Below are positions 32,093 through 41,601 of a stretch of 64,000 bases of DNA, in pieces. A model generated the notes under the pieces. That model saw only the letters and a program-made list of their open reading frames with translations, was not told the origin of the DNA and made no database searches. Position numbers and translations under genes: made by a program. The stretch's first letter is position 1, and the number at the start of each line of letters is the position of its first letter. The DNA comes from Lysinibacillus pakistanensis. Its GTDB lineage: Bacteria > Bacillota > Bacilli > Bacillales_A > Planococcaceae. Location: positions 928,501-992,500 of the forward strand of contig NZ_CP126101.1 of NCBI RefSeq assembly GCF_030123245.1, given 5' to 3'.

Positions 32093-32303
32093 TTGACTTT
32101 GTAGGTTTTTGTGATAAATTAAATTTATAGGATTACTAGGTATTTTAATTTAAGTTGACTAGACATCTAGAGGCTTCTAATACAAAGCGAATTTTCACTT
32201 TGTAAATATAGAGGCTTTTTTATTATTTTAAGTCATTTCCATTCGATATAGAGGAAAAGTTTAGTCAACATGTTAGGAGATATTATTAAGGGGAGTGGTC
32301 AGG
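32093..32303 (+). other. Promoter and long structured leader of the FMN reductase gene
   Basis: TTGACT (32093) and TAAATT (32115) spaced 16 nt form a plausible sigma-A promoter. The next roughly 180 nt contain a CTAGACATCTAG dyad, a TACAAAG/CTTTGTA hairpin and two direct copies of TAGAGGCTT (near 32169 and 32209), the second before a T-run. It may be a regulatory leader, but it matches no riboswitch class that I can name. Confidence 0.35.
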
Positions 32304-32837
32304 GTGACAAAAGCAGTGATTATTAATGGAAGTAATTCAAAAAGTTCTCGTTTAACGGCAATTCATGATAAAGTAGAGAACTATTTTAAAGCACAGGGGA
32401 TAGCTGTCCATAATAATTTTATATACGAATTACCTGCAGAGGATTTGATAACAGCCAATTTTACAAGTAAGGCTATTATTTCTGAAAATAAGCAAATAGA
32501 AGAGGCGGACATCATTGTAGTTTTGACACCGATATATAAAGCTTCATATACAGGTATTTTAAAAACGTATATTGATTTGTTACCACAAAAGGCATTGCGT
32601 GGAAAGCTTATCTTGCCGATTGCTGTGGGCGGCTCTATTGGTCATTTACTTGCATTAGAATATGCGTTAAAACCCATTTTATCAGTTTTAGGGGCGACAA
32701 CTATTGCACATTCTGTATATATTTTGGATCAACAAATTATTCGACTTGAGAATGGAGGCTTTGCAATTGAAGAAGAAGCCATTCAGCGATTAGATGTAGA
32801 GTTAAAGCAAATTCAGCAATTAGTGATAGTTAATTAA
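32304..32837 (+). CDS. NADPH-dependent FMN reductase (SsuE-like)
   Basis: 177-residue flavodoxin-like reductase: AVIINGSNSKSSRLT phosphate loop, VVLTPIYKASYTGILKTYIDLLP and LPIAVGGSIGH are characteristic of SsuE-type FMN reductases. These supply reduced flavin to monooxygenases that desulfonate organic sulfur compounds. Start GTG 32304 is 8 nt after AAGGGGAG; a GTG three codons earlier overlaps that site. It is not adjacent to a monooxygenase gene, but the ACAD-fold enzyme and sulfonate-type importer at 22.7-27.4 kb are possible partners. Confidence 0.85.
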   Translation: MTKAVIINGSNSKSSRLTAIHDKVENYFKAQGIAVHNNFIYELPAEDLITANFTSKAIISENKQIEEADIIVVLTPIYKASYTGILKTYIDLLPQKALRGKLILPIAVGGSIGHLLALEYALKPILSVLGATTIAHSVYILDQQIIRLENGGFAIEEEAIQRLDVELKQIQQLVIVN

Positions 32838-32856
32838 AGAAAATGTATGAAGTACG

Positions 32857-32904
32857 AAAAATAGCGCATTATAGGAAATAAATCCTATAATGCGCTATTT
32901 TTAA
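32857..32904. terminator. Bidirectional terminator
   Basis: AAAATAGCGCATTATAGGA and its perfect complement (32883-32901) around 7 nt, with A-run on the left and T-run on the right. It overlaps the stop codon of the minus-strand small gene. Confidence 0.85.
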
Positions 32905-33053
32905 TTTACTTCAGACTCATCATCTTTCTCTGTCGGTGTTGTAGAGAGATATAAGAAAGCCTCATCTTGCAATAGCAATATTTTTTCTTCACAAATACCG
33001 TGTGCCAATGGTCCTGAAAAAATTGACTCCCACCATGTTCCTGTTGTTGTCAT
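32901..33053 (-). CDS. Small conserved-looking protein, unknown function (50 aa)
   Basis: A short gene reading MTTTGTWWESIFSGPLAHG then a Glu/Lys-rich middle and an acidic tail (TEKDDESEVN). It has a good ribosome site (CGGGGGCG) 9 nt before ATG, and its stop falls inside a strong bidirectional terminator shared with the convergent reductase gene, both signs of a real transcript. No transmembrane segment and no family recognised. It is divergent from the aldehyde dehydrogenase. Confidence 0.5.
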   Translation of the reverse strand: MTTTGTWWESIFSGPLAHGICEEKILLLQDEAFLYLSTTPTEKDDESEVN

Positions 33054-33263
33054 TCATCTACGCCCCCGTTTCAATTTTCAAATATGTAGTTGTATATTTC
33101 CAAAAATCAATAAAGTAAAACATCCTCACTCATCAAATCATTTAACACCACCTTTTTAGAAAGAGGAATTTTTGTCTTCAATGTTGTATCGTATAGACAA
33201 TGATAGTTTGTTTCGAAATGAAAAAACTATGTATGACATTTTAAAAAAAAGGGGTGCGTTAAG

Positions 33264-34652
33264 ATGAATTTTACGACACAAGATGTGGAAAATATGATTA
33301 CAGAGCAACGTCAATTTTATTTTTCACGAGCAACGAAAAGTGCTAAATTTCGAAAAGAACAATTAATTAAACTAAAGAAATCTATTTTAAAATACGAAAA
33401 AGAAATTTTAAATGCGCTATATTTAGATTTGCGAAAAAGTGAATTTGAGGCATATGCAACGGAAATTGGTATTGTGTTAGATAGTATTTCATATATGGTG
33501 AAGCATGTGGAAGAATGGATGGAGCCAGAAGCTGTAAAAACACCCATACAATATCAGATGGGAAAAAGCTTTATTGTGCGAGAGCCGTATGGAGTAACCC
33601 TAATTATTGGTCCATTTAATTATCCATTCCAGCTTGTTATGGAGCCATTAGTAGGAGCTATTGTTGGAGGGAATACAGCAATAATAAAACCATCAGAAAC
33701 ATCTGTGCATACGGCGGCAATTGTAAAGAAAATAATTGAAGAAACATTCCATCCCTTTTATGTTCGTGTTGTGGAGGGGGAAAAAGAGGAAGTAACTGCC
33801 TTAATTCATGCCTCATTTGATTATATTTTTTTTACAGGTAGTGTGGCAGTAGGTAAAGTGGTGGCCAAGGCAGCAGCAGAAAGATTAACACCAATTGCCT
33901 TAGAGCTTGGGGGAAAAAGCCCTGCGATTGTCGATCAAACGGCTAATTTAGAAGTGGCGGCTAAAAGAATTGCTTGGGGGAAATTTACAAATACTGGACA
34001 AACATGTGTGGCGCCAGATTATCTGCTAGTCCATAAAGATGTCTATGATCAATTTATGAAAGTATTGAAGGATACCATTCGTTCTTTTTATGGGAAAAAT
34101 GCATTGAAAAGTCCCGATTATGGTCGTATCGTAAGTTTAAGACAATTTGACCGCCTTCAGAAAATTTTAACGGAGGAACGAGATGCTATAACATTTGGGG
34201 GAAGAACAGATCGTGATGATCTATATATTGAGCCTACCATTATCGAATACGTGAAGTGGTCAAATCCTTCCATGCAAGATGAACTATTTGGTCCCATCCT
34301 ACCTGTCATGATGTATGATGATTTACCACTGGTCATTCATCAAATTCGTCAATTACCAAAGCCTTTAGCCGCCTATTTTTTCTCGGAGCATGACAAGGCT
34401 ATCCAGTACTTCTTAGAGGAACTGCCATTTGGGGGCGGTTGCATTAATGATACAATTACACATGTTGGAAATTTACATCTCCCATTTGGTGGTGTTGGAC
34501 CGTCAGGAGTAAAGGCTTATCATGGCAAGGCTAGCTTTGAAAATTTTACACATGCGAAATCTATTCTAAAGAAATCTTCAAAACTGGAAACGAACGTTCT
34601 CTTCCCTCCTTATAAACAAAAAGTTAAGATTGTGCGAACAATTATGAAATAG
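33264..34652 (+). CDS. Aldehyde dehydrogenase, class 3 / YwdH-like
   Basis: 462 residues. The short N-terminus and length match class 3 (fatty/aromatic) aldehyde dehydrogenases. NAD-fold motif FFTGSVAVGK, catalytic Glu in LELGGKSPAIV and Cys in NTGQTCVAPDY are intact, and GPFNYPFQL is the conserved oxyanion region. It ends with a basic hydrophobic tail (YKQKVKIVRTIMK) that may touch the membrane, as in some class 3 enzymes. Oxidises aldehydes with NAD(P)+; exact substrate unknown. ATG follows AAAGGGGTG. Confidence 0.92.
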   Translation: MNFTTQDVENMITEQRQFYFSRATKSAKFRKEQLIKLKKSILKYEKEILNALYLDLRKSEFEAYATEIGIVLDSISYMVKHVEEWMEPEAVKTPIQYQMGKSFIVREPYGVTLIIGPFNYPFQLVMEPLVGAIVGGNTAIIKPSETSVHTAAIVKKIIEETFHPFYVRVVEGEKEEVTALIHASFDYIFFTGSVAVGKVVAKAAAERLTPIALELGGKSPAIVDQTANLEVAAKRIAWGKFTNTGQTCVAPDYLLVHKDVYDQFMKVLKDTIRSFYGKNALKSPDYGRIVSLRQFDRLQKILTEERDAITFGGRTDRDDLYIEPTIIEYVKWSNPSMQDELFGPILPVMMYDDLPLVIHQIRQLPKPLAAYFFSEHDKAIQYFLEELPFGGGCINDTITHVGNLHLPFGGVGPSGVKAYHGKASFENFTHAKSILKKSSKLETNVLFPPYKQKVKIVRTIMK

Positions 34653-34658
34653 TAGATG

Positions 34659-34689
34659 GAGGTGTCAGACTATAGAATCTAGACACCTC
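34659..34689 (+). terminator. Possible terminator after aldehyde dehydrogenase
   Basis: GAGGTGTC and GACACCTC flank 15 nt that contain AGA/TCT pairing. The T-run is weak (CTCTCTGCTTTATTT). Confidence 0.45.
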
Positions 34690-34926
34690 ACCTCTCTGCT
34701 TTATTTGTTCAATCCTCCAATGACCATATTTTTCTTGTTGATTTGAATTATTGTTGTCGATAAATGGCGATTCTTAATAAGAAAGGCTAATTTCGACGGA
34801 TTATTAACTTTATATTGAAATGATAGCGTTTTCATTGAAAAAACGACTCATGAGACATTTTATTTATCGAGAAATAAGTAGTAAAATAAATTCAATAGAA
34901 TGTGGGGGAATTCATCTTGTCATTTT

Positions 34927-34954
34927 TTGTCGAAAAAACAAAGGATGATAAAAT
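34927..34954 (+). promoter_or_regulatory. Probable sigma-A promoter of murE
   Basis: TTGTCG and TAAAAT separated by 16 nt, ending 30 nt before the murE start. The preceding 230 nt hold no other signal that I can name. Confidence 0.45.
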
Positions 34955-34984
34955 GAGTGTTGAGATTGATTGGAGGACTATGAA

Positions 34985-36451
34985 ATGTATGCAGAGGAAT
35001 TGTTAAGTGCATTACCTTTGAAAAAAATAATTGGAGTGTTGCCAGACCAGGTCTGTGATATTGTGGTGGATTCTCGAAGTGTACAACCGAATAGCATGTT
35101 TGTTTGTATAAAGGGCTACACAGTGGATGGTCATGACTATGCACAAAAAGCAGTTGAAGGTGGCGCGACAATAATAGTGACTGAACGTAAATTACCATTA
35201 GGAGAAGCAATAGCACAGGTCATTGTGAAAGATACCGATAGAGCTGTTGGCTTACTTGCTGCTAAATTCTTTGATTATCCCTCAAAGGATATAACGATGA
35301 TTGGAGTAACAGGTACAAATGGCAAAACATCAGTGACAGGGATTATTCAGAATATTATGCACGGTATGGGCGAAAAGTCTGCACTAACTGGAACAATTGG
35401 CTTTAATTTAAATGGTATTTTATATGAATCTGCTAATACGACAAGTGATGCTTTATCGACACAGCAAATGATTTTCCGAGCCAAAATGGAAGGCTGTCGT
35501 CTTATGACAATGGAGGTTTCTTCCCATGGCTTAGCATTAGGGCGTTTAGCTGGCGTTGATTATGATGTAGCTATTTTTACAAATCTTACACATGATCATC
35601 TTGATTTCCATGGTACGATGGAGGAATATGGCCATGCAAAAGGTTTACTATTCTCTCAACTTGGACAAGATTTAGAAAAAAATAAATTTGTGGTGTTAAA
35701 TGCTGACGATGAATGGTCAGAGCGCTATGCTGCAATGACACCCTTCCCAGTATGGACATATGGACTCATAAATGAAACAGCTGATTTCCGAGCTATTAAT
35801 TGTGAGTATCATGATTACATGACTTCCTTTGATGTCGAAATGTCGGAAGGGATATTCCGTGTAAAAATGAATTTACTTGGTGAATTTAATATTTACAATG
35901 TACTTGCTGCAATGGTTGCTTTCTATGGTCGAGGTTACTCTATGGAAACGATTATTGAGCAGATCGAGCAATTGCCACCAGTAAAAGGACGTATGGAGAA
36001 AGTTTGCTCAGATTTACCAGTGCAAATTTTTGTAGACTATGCCCATACTCCAGATGCAATTGAAAAGGCGATTGCAGCAGCACAGCCGTATAAAAAAGGG
36101 AAGCTTATTTTCCTTGTAGGTACAGGTGGTAATCGTGATAAATCGAAGCGCCCGGCGATGGCGGAAAAGGCATCAGCAGCAGATTATGTGATTTTGACGA
36201 CAGATGATCCACGCTACGAAGACTACGATAGCATAACAGGTGACCTTGCCAAAGGGATGCTTCATGAAAATTATGCTTGTATTGGAGATCGTGCAGAGGC
36301 AGTCCGTCATGCTATTGAAATTGCTGAACCAGGAGATATGATTATTTTTGCTGGTAAAGGTCATGAGGATTACCAGATTATTGAGAATACAAAATATCCA
36401 CATAGCGATGCAGAGATTGCTATTGAAGCGGGTCGATTAAAATTCGTATAA
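34985..36451 (+). CDS. murE: UDP-MurNAc-tripeptide synthetase MurE (probably L-Lys adding)
   Basis: 488 residues, three Mur-ligase domains: N-terminal UDP-binding (VVDSRSVQPNSMFVCIKG), central ATPase with GVTGTNGKTSVTG (about 107) and the carbamylated-Lys region, and C-terminal domain with TTDDPRYEDYDS (about 405). Diaminopimelate-adding MurE enzymes carry DNPR there; DDPR is the form found in the L-Lys-adding enzyme of the Lysinibacillus sphaericus group. Start 34985 follows TTGGAGG. The gene lies outside a division/cell-wall cluster and is followed by prfC, a pairing I also recall from Staphylococcus. Confidence 0.92.
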   Translation: MYAEELLSALPLKKIIGVLPDQVCDIVVDSRSVQPNSMFVCIKGYTVDGHDYAQKAVEGGATIIVTERKLPLGEAIAQVIVKDTDRAVGLLAAKFFDYPSKDITMIGVTGTNGKTSVTGIIQNIMHGMGEKSALTGTIGFNLNGILYESANTTSDALSTQQMIFRAKMEGCRLMTMEVSSHGLALGRLAGVDYDVAIFTNLTHDHLDFHGTMEEYGHAKGLLFSQLGQDLEKNKFVVLNADDEWSERYAAMTPFPVWTYGLINETADFRAINCEYHDYMTSFDVEMSEGIFRVKMNLLGEFNIYNVLAAMVAFYGRGYSMETIIEQIEQLPPVKGRMEKVCSDLPVQIFVDYAHTPDAIEKAIAAAQPYKKGKLIFLVGTGGNRDKSKRPAMAEKASAADYVILTTDDPRYEDYDSITGDLAKGMLHENYACIGDRAEAVRHAIEIAEPGDMIIFAGKGHEDYQIIENTKYPHSDAEIAIEAGRLKFV

Positions 36452-36540
36452 TGGATACCCCATTATCGGTTTTGTTTTAGATTATCAAAACGATTATCTG
36501 CAAATTTCAATATTTTAGGCATACTGATGAATGTTAAAGG

Positions 36541-36573
36541 AACCCTTTTAGTAGTCACTAAAGGGTTTTCTTT
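36541..36573 (+). terminator. Rho-independent terminator between murE and prfC
   Basis: AACCCTTTTAGT pairs with ACTAAAGGGTT around AGTC, followed by TTCTTTTTC. Confidence 0.78.
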
Positions 36574-36655
36574 TTCGGGAATTCATGTAAAAAGCTTGTA
36601 CGAAAGGCAAGTCTTCTTTTATTATTAGTAAGTATGAAAAAAGGAGAATGACGAG

Positions 36656-38233
36656 ATGAATTCAAATTTAGAAAAAGATATAGTATCGCGTCGGACATTC
36701 GCCATTATCAGTCACCCTGATGCTGGGAAAACGACGATTACAGAAAAGCTTTTACTATTCGGTGGTGCGATTCGTGATGCTGGTACAGTAAAAGGGAAAA
36801 AAACAGGTAAGTTTGCAACATCTGACTGGATGGAAATTGAAAAGCAGCGTGGGATTTCTGTAACTTCCTCCGTAATGCAATTTGATTATAATGGCTCTCG
36901 TGTCAATATCTTAGATACTCCAGGTCACCAAGATTTCTCAGAGGATACGTATCGTACATTAATGGCTGTAGATAGTGCTGTTATGGTTGTCGATGCTGCC
37001 AAAGGGATTGAAGCACAAACTTTAAAGCTTTTTAAAGTTTGTAAAATGCGTGGTATTCCAATTTTTACTTTTATCAATAAACTGGACCGTCAAGGAAAAG
37101 AGCCACTTGAGCTGATTGAAGAGCTTGAGGAGGTACTGGGCATTCACGCTTACCCAATGAACTGGCCAATTGGTATGGGTAAAGAGTTTCTAGGTATTTA
37201 TGATCGTTATAATAAACGTATCGAGCAATTCCGTACTGATGAAGAAGAACGTTTTTTACCTATTGATGATAATGGAGAACTTGCAGTTGAGCATCCAATG
37301 AAGGTGACTTCTTATTATTCGCAAGCAATGGATGATATTATGCTGCTTGACGAAGCGGGTAATGCTTATTCTGAGGAAAAGATTCGTCGTGGTGAATTAA
37401 CGCCAGTTTTCTTTGGATCTGCTTTAACGAACTTTGGTGTCCAAACATTCCTTGAAACCTATTTACAATTTGCACCGACACCTCAGCCTAGGATTACTGA
37501 AGATGAACAGTTTATTGATCCTGTTGAACATGAGGAATTTTCAGGTTTTATTTTTAAGATTCAAGCTAATATGAATCCTGCCCATCGTGACCGTATTGCT
37601 TTTGTTCGTATTGTATCTGGAAAATTTGAACGTGGTATGAATATGACACTATCTCGTACAGGTAAATCGTTCAAGGTGACACAATCTACACAATTCCTTG
37701 CAGATGATCGTGAAACAGTAGATGAAGCTGTAGCTGGCGATATTATCGGTTTATACGATACTGGAACATATCAAATTGGGGACACTGTTGTAGGTGGAAA
37801 GAAAACATTCCACTTTGAAAAATTACCACAATTTACTCCTGAGTTATTTGTGCGTGTAACAGCGAAAAACGTGATGAAATCAAAGCAATTCCATAAAGGG
37901 ATTTTGCAATTAGTTCAAGAAGGCGCTATTCAATACTATAAAACATTGCATACCGAAGAAGTCATTTTAGGGGCTGTTGGTCAGTTACAATTTGAGGTTT
38001 TTGAACATCGCATGAAAAACGAATACAATGTTGAAGTGAAGATGGAGCCAATTGGTTCGAAAATAGCACGATGGATTGAAAATGAAGAGGATGTAAAGGA
38101 GTCTATGTCTTCAGGGCGTTCAATGCTTGTAAAAGATCGCTTTGATAATCTTGTTTTCCTCTTTGAAAATGAGTTTGCTATGCGTTGGTTTGCTGATAAA
38201 AACGAAAACATTAAACTATATAGTCTCTTATAA
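36656..38233 (+). CDS. prfC: Peptide chain release factor 3 (RF3)
   Basis: 525 residues, translational GTPase. G1 [14 protein letters not shown]2/switch region [13 protein letters not shown]3 [14 protein letters not shown] and G4 NKLDRQG, followed by RF3 domains II and III. RF3 recycles RF1/RF2 from the ribosome after termination. Length matches PrfC and exceeds no neighbour. ATG follows AAGGAGAATGACGAG. The separate terminator after murE suggests its own promoter in the 200-nt gap. Confidence 0.95.
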   Translation: MNSNLEKDIVSRRTFAIISHPDAGKTTITEKLLLFGGAIRDAGTVKGKKTGKFATSDWMEIEKQRGISVTSSVMQFDYNGSRVNILDTPGHQDFSEDTYRTLMAVDSAVMVVDAAKGIEAQTLKLFKVCKMRGIPIFTFINKLDRQGKEPLELIEELEEVLGIHAYPMNWPIGMGKEFLGIYDRYNKRIEQFRTDEEERFLPIDDNGELAVEHPMKVTSYYSQAMDDIMLLDEAGNAYSEEKIRRGELTPVFFGSALTNFGVQTFLETYLQFAPTPQPRITEDEQFIDPVEHEEFSGFIFKIQANMNPAHRDRIAFVRIVSGKFERGMNMTLSRTGKSFKVTQSTQFLADDRETVDEAVAGDIIGLYDTGTYQIGDTVVGGKKTFHFEKLPQFTPELFVRVTAKNVMKSKQFHKGILQLVQEGAIQYYKTLHTEEVILGAVGQLQFEVFEHRMKNEYNVEVKMEPIGSKIARWIENEEDVKESMSSGRSMLVKDRFDNLVFLFENEFAMRWFADKNENIKLYSLL

Positions 38234-38240
38234 ATTACTA

Positions 38241-38276
38241 ACACGAATCGACAATTTTGCGATTCGTGTTTTTTTA
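38241..38276 (+). terminator. Rho-independent terminator after prfC
   Basis: ACACGAATCG and CGATTCGTGT around 9 nt, followed by TTTTTT. Confidence 0.88.
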
Positions 38277-38529
38277 CAAGGAAAATTAGAGCAATGTGTA
38301 GAATATATACAGTATTAGGAAATGTAGTTTATCACTAAAAGTTGAGCTGACATATTTTTAGACAAAAATTAACCATCCTTTGTAACTTCTAGCCATTACT
38401 AACCCTTACATAGTCATCTGTAAAATATACTAGAATTGTCAAAAATAGGTTTATGTTTTTCTGATTTATAAAATATTCTCCTTTTCGGTTATCATAGGAA
38501 GGAAGAGATAGAGAAGGAGTTTGTAAAAA

Positions 38530-41500
38530 ATGAACATTAGTGATTTTTCAATTAAAAGACCCGTTTTTACAATTGTTACGATGCTATTTGTCATTATTTT
38601 AGGTGGGGTTTCATTATTAAAAATACCAATTACGCTAATACCTGAGCTACATCCACCTATAGGTGTCGTTGTTACTTCTTATCCTGGAGCGAGTCCAGCA
38701 GAAGTCAATGAAAAGATAACCAAGCCTTTAGAAACAACGCTCGCAACCCTACCAGGTATAAAAAAACTACAGTCTACCTCACAAGAAGGATCCAATTTAA
38801 TTGTACTTGAGTTTAATTGGTCAACCAATATAGAAGATGTACAGCTTGATATTTTACAGCGAATTGATATGACCCCCTTACCGAGTGATGCTGAAAAGCC
38901 TAGCTTTTTAAAGTTTGACCCATCCCAATTTCCGATTATACAGCTTTCGCTTCGTGCAGAAAATGATGATGTAGACGTACGATTATTGGCGGAGGACTTA
39001 GAAAAAGAGCTTCGTCGAACAGCAGGAGTCGCAAGTGTAAATGTTTCTGGTAAGCTTGTAGAAGAAGTTCAACTAACTTTAGATGAATCAAAGCTAGTTG
39101 AAAAAGGCTTAACGCAAGCGGATATAATACAAATCATTCAATCGAACAATGTATCTCTTCCAGGAGAGCCCGTGTTAACTAACGATGGGAAAATGCTAAC
39201 TACACGTATCCTGAGCACATTAAGTACAGCTGAAGACATCGCTGATTTAATTGTTTCAGTTAATCCATTAGATGGTAAAGCCTTGACAGTTGGGGAGGTA
39301 GCAACTGTTGAACGTGTAGAACAGATATCCATGACCACAACACGAGCAAATAACCATCCAGCTGTATTAATGTCTGTTTTACAGGAGTCAGGTGCGAATA
39401 CAGCAGAGGTATCGAAGGCCTTTCAAGATGCGTTAAATGAATTATTGGCAAAGAAGCAGTATCAGGGCATTGTTGCTGATGTACTAACAGATCAAGGAAA
39501 CTATGTAGATTTAGCGATTAGCAATATTGGATCCTCGTTATTATTAGGTGGCTTATTCGCAATGTTCGTGCTTTTTGTCTTTTTACGTAGCGTGAAAAGT
39601 CCTATTATTATAGGTATTGCTATTCCATACTCAGTAATTGTCACATTTGTTTTAATGTATTTTGCGAATTTCTCCCTCAATATTATGACATTGGGAGCAT
39701 TAGCGCTTGGGATTGGGATGCTTGTAGATAATGCCATCGTTGTGATTGAAAATATTGAGCGTCATCTAGGAATTGGCAAGAGCCCTATAGTAGCAGCTAA
39801 AGAAGGAACGAAAGAGGTAGCACTTGCTATCACCGCGTCCACTCTTACTACAATTGCGGTATTTATTCCTGTCATGTTTATTGAGGGATTAATAGGACAG
39901 ATTTTCACAGAATTTGCCTTAACCATATCCTTTAGTTTAATTGCTTCTTTAGTGGTTGCATTAACGGTTGTTCCAATGCTTGCAAGCCGTCTTTTAAAAA
40001 TAAAAGCTGTTAGCATTTATGAGAAACGTAATGAGTCAATCTTATATAAAAACTATAGAGCTTCCATTGTTTGGGTATTGCAACATCGCATGCTTGTCCT
40101 TATCTCAACAATCGTCTGCTTTGGCATCGCACTGTTTGGTCTTATGCGAATCGGTACAGAGTTTTTACCACCGACCGATGAAGGATTTACTTCAATTAGT
40201 GTAAATCTAGAGAAGGGTGTTGCTGTATCAGAAACAGAGAAAATAGTTGCGAAAATTGAAGATCGGCTAAAACAGGAGAGGGATGTGGATGTATATGTCA
40301 GCTTAGTTGGTGGTACACAACAATCACAGGCTCGGGGACAAACAAGTGCAAATCAGGCAGAGCTTTATGTAAAGCTAGTTCCTTTAGCAGATAGAAAACG
40401 TTCAATTTTTGAATTTGTTGAGGAGCTTGAGCAAGATTTACATACTGAGCTTGGTGAACAGGCGGAAATCACCTTTAATGTCTCCACATCAACTGGCTCA
40501 TCCCCAAATACATTGACATTTAGATTAACAGATTCTGATGAACAGCGACTCCATAGTGCAGTCGATAAAGTACAACAGGAGCTTTTGAAGGTAAATGCTG
40601 TTACAAACGTCTCCACAGATTTAGATAACACTGTAAAAGAAATTCAAGTGGAGGTGGACCGAGAAAGGGCAAAAGATTACGGATTTGTTCCTGCACAAAT
40701 AGCACAAATGGTCAATCAAATGACTAAGGGTCAACTTACAACACAAATCATTGCAGAGGATGGTGCGGTACTACCGGTTTATACAGGCTTTGGACATGTC
40801 TTTAATAATAGTATCGAATCTTTAAAATCTATGCAGTTACGTTCTCCTGCAGGCTTATTTGTAAAGCTTGAGGATATAGCTACTGTTGCTGTTCAAGAAG
40901 GACCCGTATCGATTAGACGTTCTGATCAAGCGGCTGCTGTAGCATTTTTTGTGGAGTATGAAACGAAGGAATCTTTAGGCGGTATTTCGGCTAAAGTCGA
41001 CCAAGCATTGCAAAAGGCTAAGTTACCTTCTGAAACCCAGGTAGTCTTTAGTGGAGATCGTGAACTTTATGATAGTGCCATCAATGATATGCTTTTAGCC
41101 GTTGCATTAGCTGTAGTGCTCGTATATATCGTAATGGCAGCACAATTCGAATCATTTAAGCATCCATTTGTAATCATGTTTACGGTACCGTTAATGATTA
41201 TTGGTGTTGCCATAGCAATGTTTATGACAAATACGCTTATTGGGGTGACCTCTGTTATCGGTATATTAGTCCTTGTAGGGATTGTCGTTAATAATGGAAT
41301 TGTGCTTGTAGATTATATTAATCAGCAAAAGTCTAAAGGAATGGGGACCTATGATGCGATTTTACTTGCTACTCAGGATAGACTTCGCCCAATTTTAATG
41401 ACGGCGCTCACGACCATTTTAGGTTTGCTGCCACTTGCACTGGGCTTTGGTGAAGGAACAGAGATGAATCAGCCCATGGGTATTGCAGTTATTGGCGGCC

Positions 41501-41583
41501 TTGTCACATCGACTTTGCTGACATTATATATTGTACCGACTGTTTATAGCTTAATGGATAAAGAAACTCGGAAGATACGGTAG
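38530..41583 (+). CDS. swrC: RND-family efflux pump, SwrC/AcrB-like
   Basis: 1017 residues with the RND plan: helix 1 (FSIKRPVFTIVTMLFV), a large extracellular loop, helices 2-6 with GIGMLVDNAIVVIENIERH (proton-relay Asp), a second large loop, and helices 8-12 with GIVVNNGIVLVDYINQ. Bacillus SwrC (YerP) is the main RND pump of this group and is linked to surfactin resistance and swarming. No membrane-fusion or outer-membrane partner is encoded, as expected in a Gram-positive. Strong site GAGAAGGAG. The next gene starts 18 nt later and may be cotranscribed. Confidence 0.9.
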   Translation: MNISDFSIKRPVFTIVTMLFVIILGGVSLLKIPITLIPELHPPIGVVVTSYPGASPAEVNEKITKPLETTLATLPGIKKLQSTSQEGSNLIVLEFNWSTNIEDVQLDILQRIDMTPLPSDAEKPSFLKFDPSQFPIIQLSLRAENDDVDVRLLAEDLEKELRRTAGVASVNVSGKLVEEVQLTLDESKLVEKGLTQADIIQIIQSNNVSLPGEPVLTNDGKMLTTRILSTLSTAEDIADLIVSVNPLDGKALTVGEVATVERVEQISMTTTRANNHPAVLMSVLQESGANTAEVSKAFQDALNELLAKKQYQGIVADVLTDQGNYVDLAISNIGSSLLLGGLFAMFVLFVFLRSVKSPIIIGIAIPYSVIVTFVLMYFANFSLNIMTLGALALGIGMLVDNAIVVIENIERHLGIGKSPIVAAKEGTKEVALAITASTLTTIAVFIPVMFIEGLIGQIFTEFALTISFSLIASLVVALTVVPMLASRLLKIKAVSIYEKRNESILYKNYRASIVWVLQHRMLVLISTIVCFGIALFGLMRIGTEFLPPTDEGFTSISVNLEKGVAVSETEKIVAKIEDRLKQERDVDVYVSLVGGTQQSQARGQTSANQAELYVKLVPLADRKRSIFEFVEELEQDLHTELGEQAEITFNVSTSTGSSPNTLTFRLTDSDEQRLHSAVDKVQQELLKVNAVTNVSTDLDNTVKEIQVEVDRERAKDYGFVPAQIAQMVNQMTKGQLTTQIIAEDGAVLPVYTGFGHVFNNSIESLKSMQLRSPAGLFVKLEDIATVAVQEGPVSIRRSDQAAAVAFFVEYETKESLGGISAKVDQALQKAKLPSETQVVFSGDRELYDSAINDMLLAVALAVVLVYIVMAAQFESFKHPFVIMFTVPLMIIGVAIAMFMTNTLIGVTSVIGILVLVGIVVNNGIVLVDYINQQKSKGMGTYDAILLATQDRLRPILMTALTTILGLLPLALGFGEGTEMNQPMGIAVIGGLVTSTLLTLYIVPTVYSLMDKETRKIR

Positions 41584-41601
41584 GCTCAGGGGGAGTGAGA
41601 G

